64,000 bases of DNA from Lachnospiraceae bacterium (GTDB taxonomy: Bacteria > Bacillota > Clostridia > Lachnospirales > Lachnospiraceae), in the NCBI GenBank assembly GCA_910575005.1, contig CAJTCL010000002.1, positions 62,001 through 126,000 of the forward strand. Reading direction: 5' to 3'. The translations under genes were made by a program, and so were the position numbers. Below the pieces are notes generated by a model. That model did not search any database. It saw only the letters and a list, made by a program, of their open reading frames with translations, and was not told the DNA's origin. Shown piece after piece: positions 44,375 to 53,706 of the stretch (position 1 is the first letter of the stretch; every line of letters starts with the position of its first letter).

Positions 44375-45796
44375 ATGAAAAAAACAACATTTATGAATGA
44401 AGATTTTTTGCTTACTACTGAGAAAGCCAGAGAGTTATATCATACTTATGCCGAACATACGCCGATTCTGGATTATCATTGCCATATCAGCCCCAAGGAA
44501 ATTGCCCAAAATCAACGCTTTGAAAATATCGCGCAGATATGGCTTGCAGGCGACCATTATAAATGGCGTCAAATGCGCAGTAATGGCGTGGAGGAGTATT
44601 ATATCACTGGAGAAGCATCGGATTATGAGAAATTTTGCAAGTGGGCACAGACCTTAGAAAAGGCCGTTGGCAATCCTCTCTATCATTGGAGCCATTTGGA
44701 ATTGCAGCGCTATTTTGGATATCATGGAGTATTGGGAGCAGACAGTGCCAAAAAAGTCTGGGATCTGTGCAGCGAGCGTCTGCAGCAGGAGGAGATGAGT
44801 GCCCGCGGAATCATGCGAGCTTCTGATGTGAAACTGATCTGTACGACCGATGATCCTGTGGATGATCTGCATTGGCATCAGGCGATTGCAGATGATAAAA
44901 GTATTGAGATTCACGTACTTCCGGCTTGGCGGCCAGATCGTGCCATAGCTATTGAAAAACCAGATTTTATTGATTATATACAGCAGCTTGGGCAGACAGC
45001 AAATCTGGAGATCAAGACATTTAGTGACTGGAAAATGGCTCTGGACAAGCGGATGGATTATTTTGCAAAGCTAGGTTGCTTAATCAGTGATCATGGACTT
45101 TTGTATGTTCCCTGGTTTCCATCAGAAGAGACTGAAATTGAGAAAATCTTTGCGAAACGTTTGTCTAAACAAACACTTTCCGAAGAGCAAGAGCAAAAAT
45201 TTAAGACAGCAGCCATGTTGTGGCTGGCAGAGCAATATCAAAAACGTGGCTGGGTGATGCAGCTTCATTTTGGCGTCACCAGAAACAATAATACCCGTAT
45301 GTTTGGCGAGATTGGTGCAGATACCGGATTTGACAGTATTTTTAATCAGGTTCCCCTTTTGGAGCTGTCTTCATATCTGGATGCGCTTTGTGAAAAAAAT
45401 GTTTTACCCAAAACGATTCTGTACAGCTTAAATCCAGAGGACAATGCAGCAATTGGCACCTTAATCGGCTGTTTCCAGGAGGCAGGAACAGCAGGCAAGA
45501 TTCAGCAGGGCAGTGCCTGGTGGTTTAATGATCATAAAACAGGTATGGTAGAGCAGATGACTTCTCTTGCCAATCTAGGGCTTTTGGGAAATTTTGTTGG
45601 GATGCTCACCGATTCCAGAAGTTTTTTGTCCTATACCAGACATGAATATTTTCGACGGGTGCTCTGTGATCTGGTCGGCGGCTGGGTAGAACATGGGGAG
45701 TATCCTGATGATGACCAATTGCTGGGCAGATTAATCAAGGATATTTGCTATAATAATGCAGTGCGTTATTTTGGTTTTGATTTGGAAACGATTTAG
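44375..45796 (+). CDS. uxaC: Glucuronate isomerase
   Basis: The 473-residue enzyme has the amidohydrolase-like metal site HTPILDYHCHISPKEIA near residue 28 and the conserved blocks WLAGDHYKWRQMRSNGVEE and GDWWFNDH-like SAWWFNDHKTGM. It converts D-glucuronate to D-fructuronate (or galacturonate to tagaturonate), the first step of the pathway. It starts 2 bp after the SDR stop and is the last gene of the operon. A nested hairpin follows. Confidence 0.95.
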   Translation: MKKTTFMNEDFLLTTEKARELYHTYAEHTPILDYHCHISPKEIAQNQRFENIAQIWLAGDHYKWRQMRSNGVEEYYITGEASDYEKFCKWAQTLEKAVGNPLYHWSHLELQRYFGYHGVLGADSAKKVWDLCSERLQQEEMSARGIMRASDVKLICTTDDPVDDLHWHQAIADDKSIEIHVLPAWRPDRAIAIEKPDFIDYIQQLGQTANLEIKTFSDWKMALDKRMDYFAKLGCLISDHGLLYVPWFPSEETEIEKIFAKRLSKQTLSEEQEQKFKTAAMLWLAEQYQKRGWVMQLHFGVTRNNNTRMFGEIGADTGFDSIFNQVPLLELSSYLDALCEKNVLPKTILYSLNPEDNAAIGTLIGCFQEAGTAGKIQQGSAWWFNDHKTGMVEQMTSLANLGLLGNFVGMLTDSRSFLSYTRHEYFRRVLCDLVGGWVEHGEYPDDDQLLGRLIKDICYNNAVRYFGFDLETI

Positions 45797-45805
45797 CATG
45801 ATCAT

Positions 45806-45923
45806 GCCAAAAGCCCTGTCACACTGACAGAATAATAGGCTTAGTTTCGTTCAAAAGGTCTTTGCTGCTTTAGCGGCAAGACCTTTTGAACAAGTAAATA
45901 TAATAATGTGACAGCCCCTTGGC
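45806..45923 (+). terminator. Nested double hairpin after uxaC
   Basis: Outer arms GCCAAAAGCCCTGTCAC (45806-45822) and GTGACAGCCCCTTGGC (45908-45923) are mostly complementary. Inside the loop sits a second, almost perfect hairpin: GTTCAAAAGGTCTTTGC (45849-45865) with GCAAGACCTTTTGAAC (45876-45891). It lies between convergent operons and likely terminates both; the inner hairpin looks inserted into the loop of the outer one. Confidence 0.6.
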
Positions 45924-46012
45924 ATACAGACAGCATCTAGTACAATTAAACTGTGCTGTTTTTTTGCAGCAGATTTTTTGGCACATAATAATAAAAAATG
46001 TGGGACTCAAAC

Positions 46013-47350
46013 TTAATAATCCTTGCGGCAGGCTTCCATCGCAGCCTCATAGACAGTCTGGAAAGGAACTTTGCACTGTCTGGCAGCCGCAGCCACATCT
46101 TCGTATTCTGGCTTGTATTTGTGGATGCCATATCCTGTGCTGATTTTTACCGTAATTTCGCCATAAACAGTGGAAACTTTTCGGAACTGGGCATCCAGGG
46201 TACGACGATAACAAGGGTGAATGCGGATTCCGCGAGTGGCCGTATGGGTTAAGATCAGACGGCTAAAGCGGCTTTCCTCTGTGACATTACACAGTACAGT
46301 CAACAGCAGGCCTGGACGATTTTTCTTCATATTAATAGGGGTGGTATAGACGTCCAGTGCGCCAGCCTCCCGCAGCAGTGCCAAAGCATATGCAACCGCT
46401 TCCGGTGTCATATCATCCAGGCTGCAGGAAAGTTCTAAAATTTGATCTAAGCTGTGGTATTGTTCCGTATAATGATCTGGACGTGTTTCTTCTTCTCTGC
46501 GGGGCATCAATGTTTCAGGGGCAAAAGGTCTGGGAAGCTGCCTGGGAGCGGGGACTGGTAGAATACTCAGAGAACCCAGGAATACACGCACACAGTTTGC
46601 GGTTGGAAAATCTTTGCTTCCCATGCCATATCCAGTCTGTTCTACAGCCATTGGCGGCATAGGTGTAAACTGGCTGACAAAATGTTTCAACAGCGCCGCT
46701 CCGGTAGGAGTACACAGTTCCCCTTCCAGAGAGCCGCCATAAATAGGGACATCCTTGAGAATTTCCGCAGTTGCAGGAGCAGGTACCGGCAGAATGCCGT
46801 GTGCACAGCGAACACTGCCAGAACCTACGTGAATCGGAGAGGCAATAATTTGTTCTGGGTTTAAAAGTTCCAACAGAACACAGCAGCCAACTACATCCAT
46901 CAGGGCATCCAGTGTACCGACCTCGTGAAAGTGGATCTGAGAGAGTTCGGTGTGATGTGCGGTACTCTCCGCATTTCCGATTAAAGTATATACTGCTTTG
47001 GCGTGCTCTTTTACCTGGGAAGAAATGGTCAGGCTGTCAATCTGTGCCAGCATTTGGGGATAGCTGGTATGAAGATGGCTGTCGTGATCATCATGATCTG
47101 CCGCATGGTGTGTATGTTCTGCATGTTCATGAGAATGTTCTTCCTTGCCTAAAATTACTACATTCATCTTTGTGCCCCAGATACCGCATTTTTCTGAGGC
47201 GGCGGCATGTAACATAATCTGGTCGGGAAACAGTCCATTCATCGTTTTCAAAAAAGAATCTTTTTCTGCATCTGTCAAAAGTTCATAGAGTGCGCCCATC
47301 AGCATATCGCCGGCAGCGCCCATGTTGCATTCAATAAAAAGTGTCTTCAT
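46013..47350 (-). CDS. larC: Nickel-pincer cofactor biosynthesis protein LarC
   Basis: The 445-residue protein starts MKTLFIECNMGAAGDMLMGALYEL, the LarC N-terminus, and has FHEVGTLDALMDVVG, PVPAPATAEIL and the C-terminal CSLDDMTPEA and LLTVLCNVTEES. A His-rich stretch (residues 73-95, HSHEHAEHTHHAADHDDHDSH in part) probably handles nickel. LarC inserts nickel into the pincer nucleotide using CTP. In L. plantarum LarC needs a frameshift between two frames; here it is one continuous frame. Its start overlaps the larB stop. Confidence 0.92.
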   Translation of the reverse strand: MKTLFIECNMGAAGDMLMGALYELLTDAEKDSFLKTMNGLFPDQIMLHAAASEKCGIWGTKMNVVILGKEEHSHEHAEHTHHAADHDDHDSHLHTSYPQMLAQIDSLTISSQVKEHAKAVYTLIGNAESTAHHTELSQIHFHEVGTLDALMDVVGCCVLLELLNPEQIIASPIHVGSGSVRCAHGILPVPAPATAEILKDVPIYGGSLEGELCTPTGAALLKHFVSQFTPMPPMAVEQTGYGMGSKDFPTANCVRVFLGSLSILPVPAPRQLPRPFAPETLMPRREEETRPDHYTEQYHSLDQILELSCSLDDMTPEAVAYALALLREAGALDVYTTPINMKKNRPGLLLTVLCNVTEESRFSRLILTHTATRGIRIHPCYRRTLDAQFRKVSTVYGEITVKISTGYGIHKYKPEYEDVAAAARQCKVPFQTVYEAAMEACRKDY

Positions 47351-48108
47351 AATTTGTTACCTCCTATATGATTGATCATGCTGGCAATGTAACCAGCGCC
47401 AAAACCATTGTCAATATTTACCACACTGACACCGCTGGCGCAGGAATTCAGCATTGAGAGAAGGGCAGAAAGTCCCTGGAAATTAGCACCATAACCAACA
47501 CTTGTGGGAACAGCAATTACTGGACAGTCGCACAGGCCGCCAATTACACTGGCAAGTGCTCCTTCCATACCAGCCACAGCAACGATAGCAGAGGCTTGGG
47601 AAATGCTGTCTGCGTGTGAGAGGAGCCGATGGATTCCGGCAACACCCACATCATACAGCCGTTCCACCTTATTACCCAATACTTCAGCAGTCAGGGCAGC
47701 TTCCTCAGCCACAGGAATATCGCTGGTTCCCCCAGTAGCTACCAGAATTGTTCCAGAAGCGGTGAGGAGTTCTCTGCGATTGACAATGCCGATATGGGAG
47801 AGTTTATCATAAGTGAGCGGGAATCGCTCAGATAGATAAGCGGCAGAGTCCTCTGAAAGCCGGGTAATGAGAATATTTTCCAGACAGCGGGAGAGCAGAG
47901 AGCGGATAATTCCTTCCATCTGTTCGGCTGTTTTGCCAGCACCATAGATCACCTCTGGCGTACCTTGGCGAATTTTACGGTGATGGTCAATTTTGGCATA
48001 GCCCAGATCTTCAAAAGGACTGATTTTTAATTCTCTGTAGGCAGTATGGATGTCCAGAGAGCCATCCTGAACTTGCTGCAGGACGGATAATATGTGCTGT
48101 GATTCCAT
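47347..48108 (-). CDS. larB: Nickel-pincer cofactor biosynthesis protein LarB
   Basis: The 253-residue protein has a PurE-like C-terminal domain (VATGGTSDIPVAEEAALTAEVLG and AGMEGALASVIGGLCDCPVIAVPTSVGYGANFQG). LarB carboxylates and hydrolyses nicotinate adenine dinucleotide at the first step of pincer synthesis. Two ATGs at 48111 and 48108 follow AAAGAGG; the second is 5 bp away and is chosen. It overlaps larC by 4 bp. LarE and a LarA-type racemase are not in the window. Confidence 0.92.
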   Translation of the reverse strand: MESQHILSVLQQVQDGSLDIHTAYRELKISPFEDLGYAKIDHHRKIRQGTPEVIYGAGKTAEQMEGIIRSLLSRCLENILITRLSEDSAAYLSERFPLTYDKLSHIGIVNRRELLTASGTILVATGGTSDIPVAEEAALTAEVLGNKVERLYDVGVAGIHRLLSHADSISQASAIVAVAGMEGALASVIGGLCDCPVIAVPTSVGYGANFQGLSALLSMLNSCASGVSVVNIDNGFGAGYIASMINHIGGNKL

Positions 48109-48462
48109 CATAACCTCTTTTCTGCAGAAAAATGTTTCTGCTTTCTTCCATGATATATGAATAATTATAGGATTTTCCCACAAAATAGTCAAGAAAGCTA
48201 AAAAGCACAAGCGAATGAAGCGTAATAGTGTCTATATGCGGTTTCTGATTTCAGTATGCCCCAAATTTTTTTGAAAGATTGGTGAAAATAACAATTTTAA
48301 AAAAAATTCTGGGAGAAAAATGATTTTTATTACAAATGGGAAAGGGGGAAAAAGGCGAAAAAGACTTATCTTTCAAAATCTTTATTGGTAAAATAACTAA
48401 ATATTTAGTAAATTATTTCCAAATTTGTACGTTTTGTGGGAAAAAAGGGACAAACTTGAGAT

Positions 48463-48491
48463 TTGACAAATTTAGAAAAAGGTGGCATAAT
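48463..48491 (+). promoter_or_regulatory. Sigma-A promoter of the HPr-like gene
   Basis: TTGACA (48463-48468) and CATAAT (48486-48491) are exactly 17 bp apart, 45 bp before the start at 48536. The remaining bases from 48109 to 48462 are AT-rich, with no gene or structure recognised. Confidence 0.7.
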
Positions 48492-48535
48492 TCTCCAAAG
48501 TTCAGATGAAACGCAAGGTAGAAAGGATGATTATT

Positions 48536-48763
48536 ATGAGTGAAAAAATTATTAAGTTATCAGATGCAGATGAAGTATGTGATTTTGTAAGTGCTGCTGG
48601 TAAATGTGATTTTGATATAGATATTTCCTACCAGCGCATGACAATTGATGCCAAGTCCATTCTTGGAGTAATGGGGTTGGGAGTAGAAAAGGAACTTACA
48701 GTAAAATATGGCGGCGAAGATCTGAGCTTTGAAAATGTACTGAGCAAATATACTGTGGCATAA
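48536..48763 (+). CDS. HPr-fold protein lacking the phospho-histidine
   Basis: The 75-residue protein matches the second half of HPr (DAKSILGVMGLGVEKELTVKYGG, cf. KSIMGVMSLG), so the regulatory Ser region is kept. The region where HPr has the catalytic His (GIHARPA) reads DEVCDFVSAAG, without His. It therefore cannot pass PTS phosphate and resembles Crh-type regulators. The start at 48536 has AGAAAGG 9 bp upstream. A sigma-A promoter and a terminator make it a single-gene unit. Confidence 0.78.
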   Translation: MSEKIIKLSDADEVCDFVSAAGKCDFDIDISYQRMTIDAKSILGVMGLGVEKELTVKYGGEDLSFENVLSKYTVA

Positions 48764-48800
48764 TATTGGAAGAATGACAGTCGAGAATACAGGAAAAGAG

Positions 48801-48825
48801 AAAGAGTCCGTTTGGACTCTTTTTC
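48801..48825 (+). terminator. Terminator of the HPr-like gene
   Basis: AAAGAGTCC and GGACTCTTT (48801-48821) form a stem with a small loop, followed by T residues. Confidence 0.85.
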
Positions 48826-48918
48826 TTTATCTTATAGGAAAATTCTTTGGATTTTCAGTGTGAGTTTTATTCGATGAGATGAACATTATTTGTATTCGTG
48901 CAATAAGAGGAGATTTAC

Positions 48919-51270
48919 ATGGAACAAATTAAGATTTCGGTGCGCAATCTGGTAGAGTTTATCCTGCGTTCTGGTGATATTGATAATCGTTATGGCAGCT
49001 CAGTGCAGAAAGAGGCTATGCGGGAAGGAAGCCGGATTCACCGAAAGATTCAGCAGAAAATGGGTTCTGGCTATCAGTCAGAGGTTCCCTTAAAAATAGA
49101 ACTGAGACGAGAACATTATCTACTTACAATAGAGGGACGGGCAGATGGTGTGATCGTCGAGGAGGGGAGAGTGACAGTTGACGAGATTAAAGGAATTTAT
49201 CAAGACGTCAATTTATTGGAGAAACCAATTGCGGTACATTTGGCGCAGGCCAAATGTTATGCGTATATTTTGGTATTGCAAAGGGAGCTCTCAGAGATTT
49301 TTGTGCAGATGACTTATTGTAATTTAGATACTGAGGAAATTCGCAGATTTCAGGAACACTTTTCTTTTGCAGAGCTCGAACAATGGTTTTTACAGATCGC
49401 TGCTTCCTATGAAAAATGGGCAGATTTTCAATATCAGGCCAAGAAAGAACGTGACAACTCCATTGCCGGACTGCAGTTTCCGTTTCCCTATCGCAAAGGG
49501 CAAAAAGAATTGGCAGCAGGAGTATACCGAACAATAAGCCGTGAGAAAAATTTATTTATCCAGGCGCCAACCGGAGTTGGCAAGACAATCACAACGATCT
49601 TTCCAGCGGTGAAGGCGATAGGAGAAGGGCTGGCCGATAAAATATTCTATCTCACTGCACGTACCATCACCCGAACAGTTGCCAAAGAAGCGTTTGATTT
49701 GCTGCAAAAACAGGGCTATCAGGGTCGGATTTTATTGATTACCGCCAAGGAAAAACTTTGTCTATGTGATGAGATGGACTGTAATCCTGTGCATTGTCCT
49801 TATGCGAAAGGACATTTTGACAGAGTGAATGAGGCAGTTTTTGATTTGATTAATAAAGCGCGTAATTTGACCAGAGAAGTGTTGCTTCTCCAGGCGCAGC
49901 AGTATCAGGTATGTCCGTTTGAAATGTGTCTGGATGCCTCTCTCTGGGTAGATCATGTGATTTGTGATTATAATTATGTATTTGACCCCAATGTATATCT
50001 GAAACGTTTTTTTTCGGAGGGAGTAAAAGGAGAGTATCTGTTTTTGGTGGATGAGGCTCATAATCTGGTTGACAGGGGCAGGGATATGTATAGTGCCATA
50101 CTTTACAAGGAGGATTTTCTAAAAACCAAGAAGATTTTAAGAAATTACAGCAAGAAATGTACAATGGCCCTAGAGCGCTGTAATAAATATCTTTTACAAA
50201 TGAAGCGTGCCTGTGAGACATATCAGGTGTTAGATGGGATTGGGGAACTTGTCTTTGCCCTGATGCAGCTTGGTTTTGTGATTGAGGAATTTTTTCAAAA
50301 GGAACTCAATGTTCCAGAGAAAAAAGAAATTATGGAATTTTATCTGAATTTGCGGCATTTTCTAAATATTTATGACTTAGTGGATGAAAATTATGAGATC
50401 TATACAGAACATGTGTCCGATGGTAAATTTATGATTAAGCTCTATTGCGTCAATCCCGCTGTAAATCTGCAGTCATGCCTGGATAAGAGCAGATCTACAA
50501 TTTTTTTCTCAGCTACCTTTCTGCCAATCCAGTATTATAAAAAGCTGTTGAGTACTCGCGCGGATAATTATGCTGTGTACGCGGAGACAGTGTTTGATAC
50601 AAAGCAGCGGTTTCTTGCAGTGGCAGCGGATGTGAGCAGTAAATTTACAAGAAGGAATCAACAGGAATTTGAACGGATTGCATCCTATATTTATCAGACG
50701 GTACAGGCTAAAAAAGGAAATTATATGGTGTTTTTTCCATCCTATAAGATGATGGAGCAAGTTTGGGAGTGCTTTAGAGCGAGAGAAAATGTGTTGGATG
50801 AGGTTGACTGTATCTGTCAGGAAAGTGGCATGAATGAGCTGCAGCGTGAAGCGTTTTTAGAAAAATTTTCTGGAGAACGGGAAAAGTCGCTGCTTGGATT
50901 TTGTGTGATGGGAGGAATTTTTGCGGAAGGCATTGACCTCAAGCGAGAATCCTTGATTGGGGCCATTGTTGTGGGTACTGGTCTGCCTCAGATTAGCAAT
51001 GAGCGCGAGATCTTAAAAAATTTTTATCAGAATAATGAGGGGAAAGGATTTGAATATGCTTTTCTTTATCCTGGCATGAATAAGGTGCTGCAGGCAGCAG
51101 GGCGCGTGATACGCACAGTGGAAGACCGAGGGGTAATTTTATTGTTGGATGAAAGGTTTCTGCGTCAGGAATATCAGGCCTTGTTTCCCAGAGAATGGGA
51201 AGGGTTTCAGAGAGTAAGGCTTGGGCAGGTGCGAAAGGTTTTAGAGCAATTTTGGAGAGAAGTGGAATAG
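48919..51270 (+). CDS. PD-(D/E)XK nuclease fused to XPD/DinG-type Fe-S helicase
   Basis: The 783-residue protein has an N-terminal nuclease-like domain (residues 20-130: EGSRIHRKI, IEGRADGVIV, VDEIKG) with the Asp-Glu-x-Lys core of PD-(D/E)XK enzymes. A helicase follows: Walker A QAPTGVGKTITTIF near residue 216, four Cys for a [4Fe-4S] cluster (LCLCDEMDCNPVHC and CPFEMCLD), the DEAH box VDEAHNL and motif VI QAAGRVIRT. DinG/XPD enzymes unwind damaged or R-loop DNA. Only one gene, well spaced on both sides. Confidence 0.88.
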   Translation: MEQIKISVRNLVEFILRSGDIDNRYGSSVQKEAMREGSRIHRKIQQKMGSGYQSEVPLKIELRREHYLLTIEGRADGVIVEEGRVTVDEIKGIYQDVNLLEKPIAVHLAQAKCYAYILVLQRELSEIFVQMTYCNLDTEEIRRFQEHFSFAELEQWFLQIAASYEKWADFQYQAKKERDNSIAGLQFPFPYRKGQKELAAGVYRTISREKNLFIQAPTGVGKTITTIFPAVKAIGEGLADKIFYLTARTITRTVAKEAFDLLQKQGYQGRILLITAKEKLCLCDEMDCNPVHCPYAKGHFDRVNEAVFDLINKARNLTREVLLLQAQQYQVCPFEMCLDASLWVDHVICDYNYVFDPNVYLKRFFSEGVKGEYLFLVDEAHNLVDRGRDMYSAILYKEDFLKTKKILRNYSKKCTMALERCNKYLLQMKRACETYQVLDGIGELVFALMQLGFVIEEFFQKELNVPEKKEIMEFYLNLRHFLNIYDLVDENYEIYTEHVSDGKFMIKLYCVNPAVNLQSCLDKSRSTIFFSATFLPIQYYKKLLSTRADNYAVYAETVFDTKQRFLAVAADVSSKFTRRNQQEFERIASYIYQTVQAKKGNYMVFFPSYKMMEQVWECFRARENVLDEVDCICQESGMNELQREAFLEKFSGEREKSLLGFCVMGGIFAEGIDLKRESLIGAIVVGTGLPQISNEREILKNFYQNNEGKGFEYAFLYPGMNKVLQAAGRVIRTVEDRGVILLLDERFLRQEYQALFPREWEGFQRVRLGQVRKVLEQFWREVE

Positions 51271-51491
51271 CAGATTGTAAATAGTAATAAAAAGGATCGT
51301 TTACTCTTAAAAACGACCGTTCATTTTTAAATGATTGTGATTCAAAAGTTTGTGTGAGATCACAGAAGAGTAAGTAAGAGAAGGAAATCAGGAGAAAAAA
51401 GATTTTGAAGGAATATGAAAAGGTGAGAGGAGGGGAGTAGAATCCTTTCTTTGGAAAATAAAAAACTAATAAGAAAACAGGAGGAAAGTGA

Positions 51492-52220
51492 ATGAAATTT
51501 AAGAGCTTAAAAATAGCGGGAATGAGTTTGGGTGTATTGGTCAGTGTGGTTATGATATCAAATGATTATGTGTTTGCGCAAGAGGCAGCGGATGATTATG
51601 TGATTGAACATGAGGCGGCGAATGGCGGTGCGCCATTAAAAAATGAGAGAGATAGTTACATTAGTGAAGAAGAGCAGATAGAACTATTTCAGAAAAGTAG
51701 GTCGCAAATGTCAGAATCTCAGAAAAGAGATTTAGCCAGTAAGATGGAAATTATAAAAGAGGAAAAAGAGTTGTCTCGTTCACTGAAAACCAATTTATTA
51801 GATGATAATATTAAAGAATTGGAAGATGATGATTTAGCATTTGATACAGAGGAAGATATTTTGTCGGCAGGTATTTCTTATCCGAAGAAAATACTCAAGG
51901 TAAAACATTTTGAACAGGCAAACGGTTACTATTGCGGTCCTGCCACTGTAAAACAGACGCTTCATTATCTTACTGGAAAATCGCCGACGCAAAAGTCTAT
52001 TGCGAGAGTAAAATTTGAATAAACTGGAAGTTGGAGATATCTTACAAATGGACATTTTTTAAATGTTTCTGGATATACAGATAATATAAAGAAAGTACAT
52101 CTTACAGATCCTTATATAACAATTGCAGATAAAACAAATAAGACTGGAAAATATTATGTAACATTTAAAGACTTTCAAAAGGCTATCAAAGATCACCTCA
52201 ACCATCATTTGTACTGGTAA
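51492..52220 (+). pseudogene. Broken C39-type secreted peptidase gene
   Basis: A signal peptide (MKFKSLKIAGMSLGVLVSV, cleavage near FAQ) and a linker precede a C39 start YYCGPATVKQTLHYL, where Cys is catalytic. The frame then reaches TAA at 52020-52022, but the same frame continues with GHFLNVSGYTD and DPYITIA, which hold the His and Asp of the site, to TAA 52218-52220. About 60-70 residues expected between the two parts are absent. The stop and the deletion leave two fragments of an inactivated gene. Confidence 0.75.
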
Positions 52221-52237
52221 GAAAAAGGAGAAGTAAG

Positions 52238-53464
52238 ATGAAAAAGTTGCGCTTGGTTCTTGCGATGGCTTCTGTCCTGATTATCGCTTCCTGCGGCAAT
52301 CAGGAACAGGAGACGGTGGAAACTCAAAAAGAGGATACAAAAAAACTGGAAGAGCAGGGCGCTGTTGAGGATAATGTGGTATGCCAGGAGTTGGAGACAG
52401 TGGATTTAGAGCAATCTGCAATTTCAGTAACCAAAGATCTGGAGCAGGAGATAAGTACCCTTATCTATTTTGACGATACAAAACTGGCATATTTTATAGA
52501 GAAACAAAGTGAAGATTTACCAGATACTGTTACCTTGCAGGTATATCTGTATGACAGAAAGACAGGGGAGAACAAATGTCTTTTGGAAACGTCGGGTGTG
52601 AATTGTTCTACGGGCAATATCAGGGTTCTGGATAAAAAATTATATTATCCATTATTTGGATATATGTCAGAGGATAAAGAGTATAATCGTTTGCTGGAAG
52701 TGGATTTAGAAAATTTCACGGCACAATTGATTCCAATTGAGGACGCCAATGCGCCTTTTGTAAATATTGCCGTGACAGATCAAGATGTCTTCCTATTAAA
52801 AAGAAATGAGAATGGTGAGGATTGTATTTACACCATAGAACGTTTGAGTGGAAAAAAATTTACAGAGATTGCACAAAAAACATGGCTGGGCGAGGAAGGA
52901 GAATTTTTTTTAAATATTTATGGTGAGAATGGATTACTGTACACATATTGTGGAACAAGCAGCGCTGAGGATTATTTTTTATGTATGACTAGGGAAGGCG
53001 AGATTCAAAGACAGGATAATATAGACAGCGGCAAAGTAAGAAAATTGGAGATAGAAGAGGATCCAAAAATGGAGGATTCTCCTTGGGATATCATGAAAAA
53101 GGAAAATTATTATATTATTTCTACCTTAAATCATCGGAATATTATTTTCAAGATAGGAGAAAAAGAATTAACTTCAATCAAAGTTCCGATACAGTTAGAC
53201 AGCAAAGATCTTACATATGGAGCAACCTTGATTAGTAACTTTAGCATGGGAGGCCGATATGTGTTTTTTCAGGAGACATCGGAAAAGTCGGTTTTTGTTT
53301 TTGACAGCCAAACAGGGAAATTTGGGCATTTTAATGTAAAAACAGATGGAGAACTGGAGCGGATTATACAGAATGGAGAAGAACAGTTTCTATTTCAAGT
53401 GAGACGGAAAGATGATACTGTCGATTATCTGTTGTACGATAGGGAAGATGGTTGGAAATTTTAA
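52238..53464 (+). CDS. Secreted lipoprotein, uncharacterised
   Basis: The 408-residue protein starts with a lipoprotein signal peptide (lipobox IIASCG, Cys at residue 19), followed by a Glu/Gln-rich linker. The body has repeated short strand patterns (YLYDRKTGENKCLL, FVFDSQTGKFGHF), suggesting a beta-propeller-like domain. It begins 17 bp after the broken C39 gene and may have been its partner. No function is assigned. Confidence 0.7.
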   Translation: MKKLRLVLAMASVLIIASCGNQEQETVETQKEDTKKLEEQGAVEDNVVCQELETVDLEQSAISVTKDLEQEISTLIYFDDTKLAYFIEKQSEDLPDTVTLQVYLYDRKTGENKCLLETSGVNCSTGNIRVLDKKLYYPLFGYMSEDKEYNRLLEVDLENFTAQLIPIEDANAPFVNIAVTDQDVFLLKRNENGEDCIYTIERLSGKKFTEIAQKTWLGEEGEFFLNIYGENGLLYTYCGTSSAEDYFLCMTREGEIQRQDNIDSGKVRKLEIEEDPKMEDSPWDIMKKENYYIISTLNHRNIIFKIGEKELTSIKVPIQLDSKDLTYGATLISNFSMGGRYVFFQETSEKSVFVFDSQTGKFGHFNVKTDGELERIIQNGEEQFLFQVRRKDDTVDYLLYDREDGWKF

Positions 53465-53530
53465 AATACATATTTTTTTATAAAATATTATCTCAGATGA
53501 TTTCTGAAAATCAGAGAAGACTAGGGAATC

Positions 53531-53566
53531 GCCGTATAAATGGTATGTGCATATTATTTATATGGC
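53531..53566 (+). terminator. Terminator upstream of the xylanase gene
   Basis: GCCGTATAAAT (53531-53541) pairs with ATTTATATGGC (53556-53566), with a T-rich stretch after it. The bases from 53567 to 53706 contain the xylanase promoter region, which was not resolved. Confidence 0.65.
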
Positions 53567-53706
53567 GGTTTGTTCTGCGATGGAAGTGCCGACAAAAATG
53601 GGAATTTTCTCCAATGAGTTAAAAAATACCGTGCAATTTTATGTAAATTTTGTTAATATAGAGCTGTAAAGGTAACATATGGAATGTTTTAGAAAGGATC
53701 ATCTGC

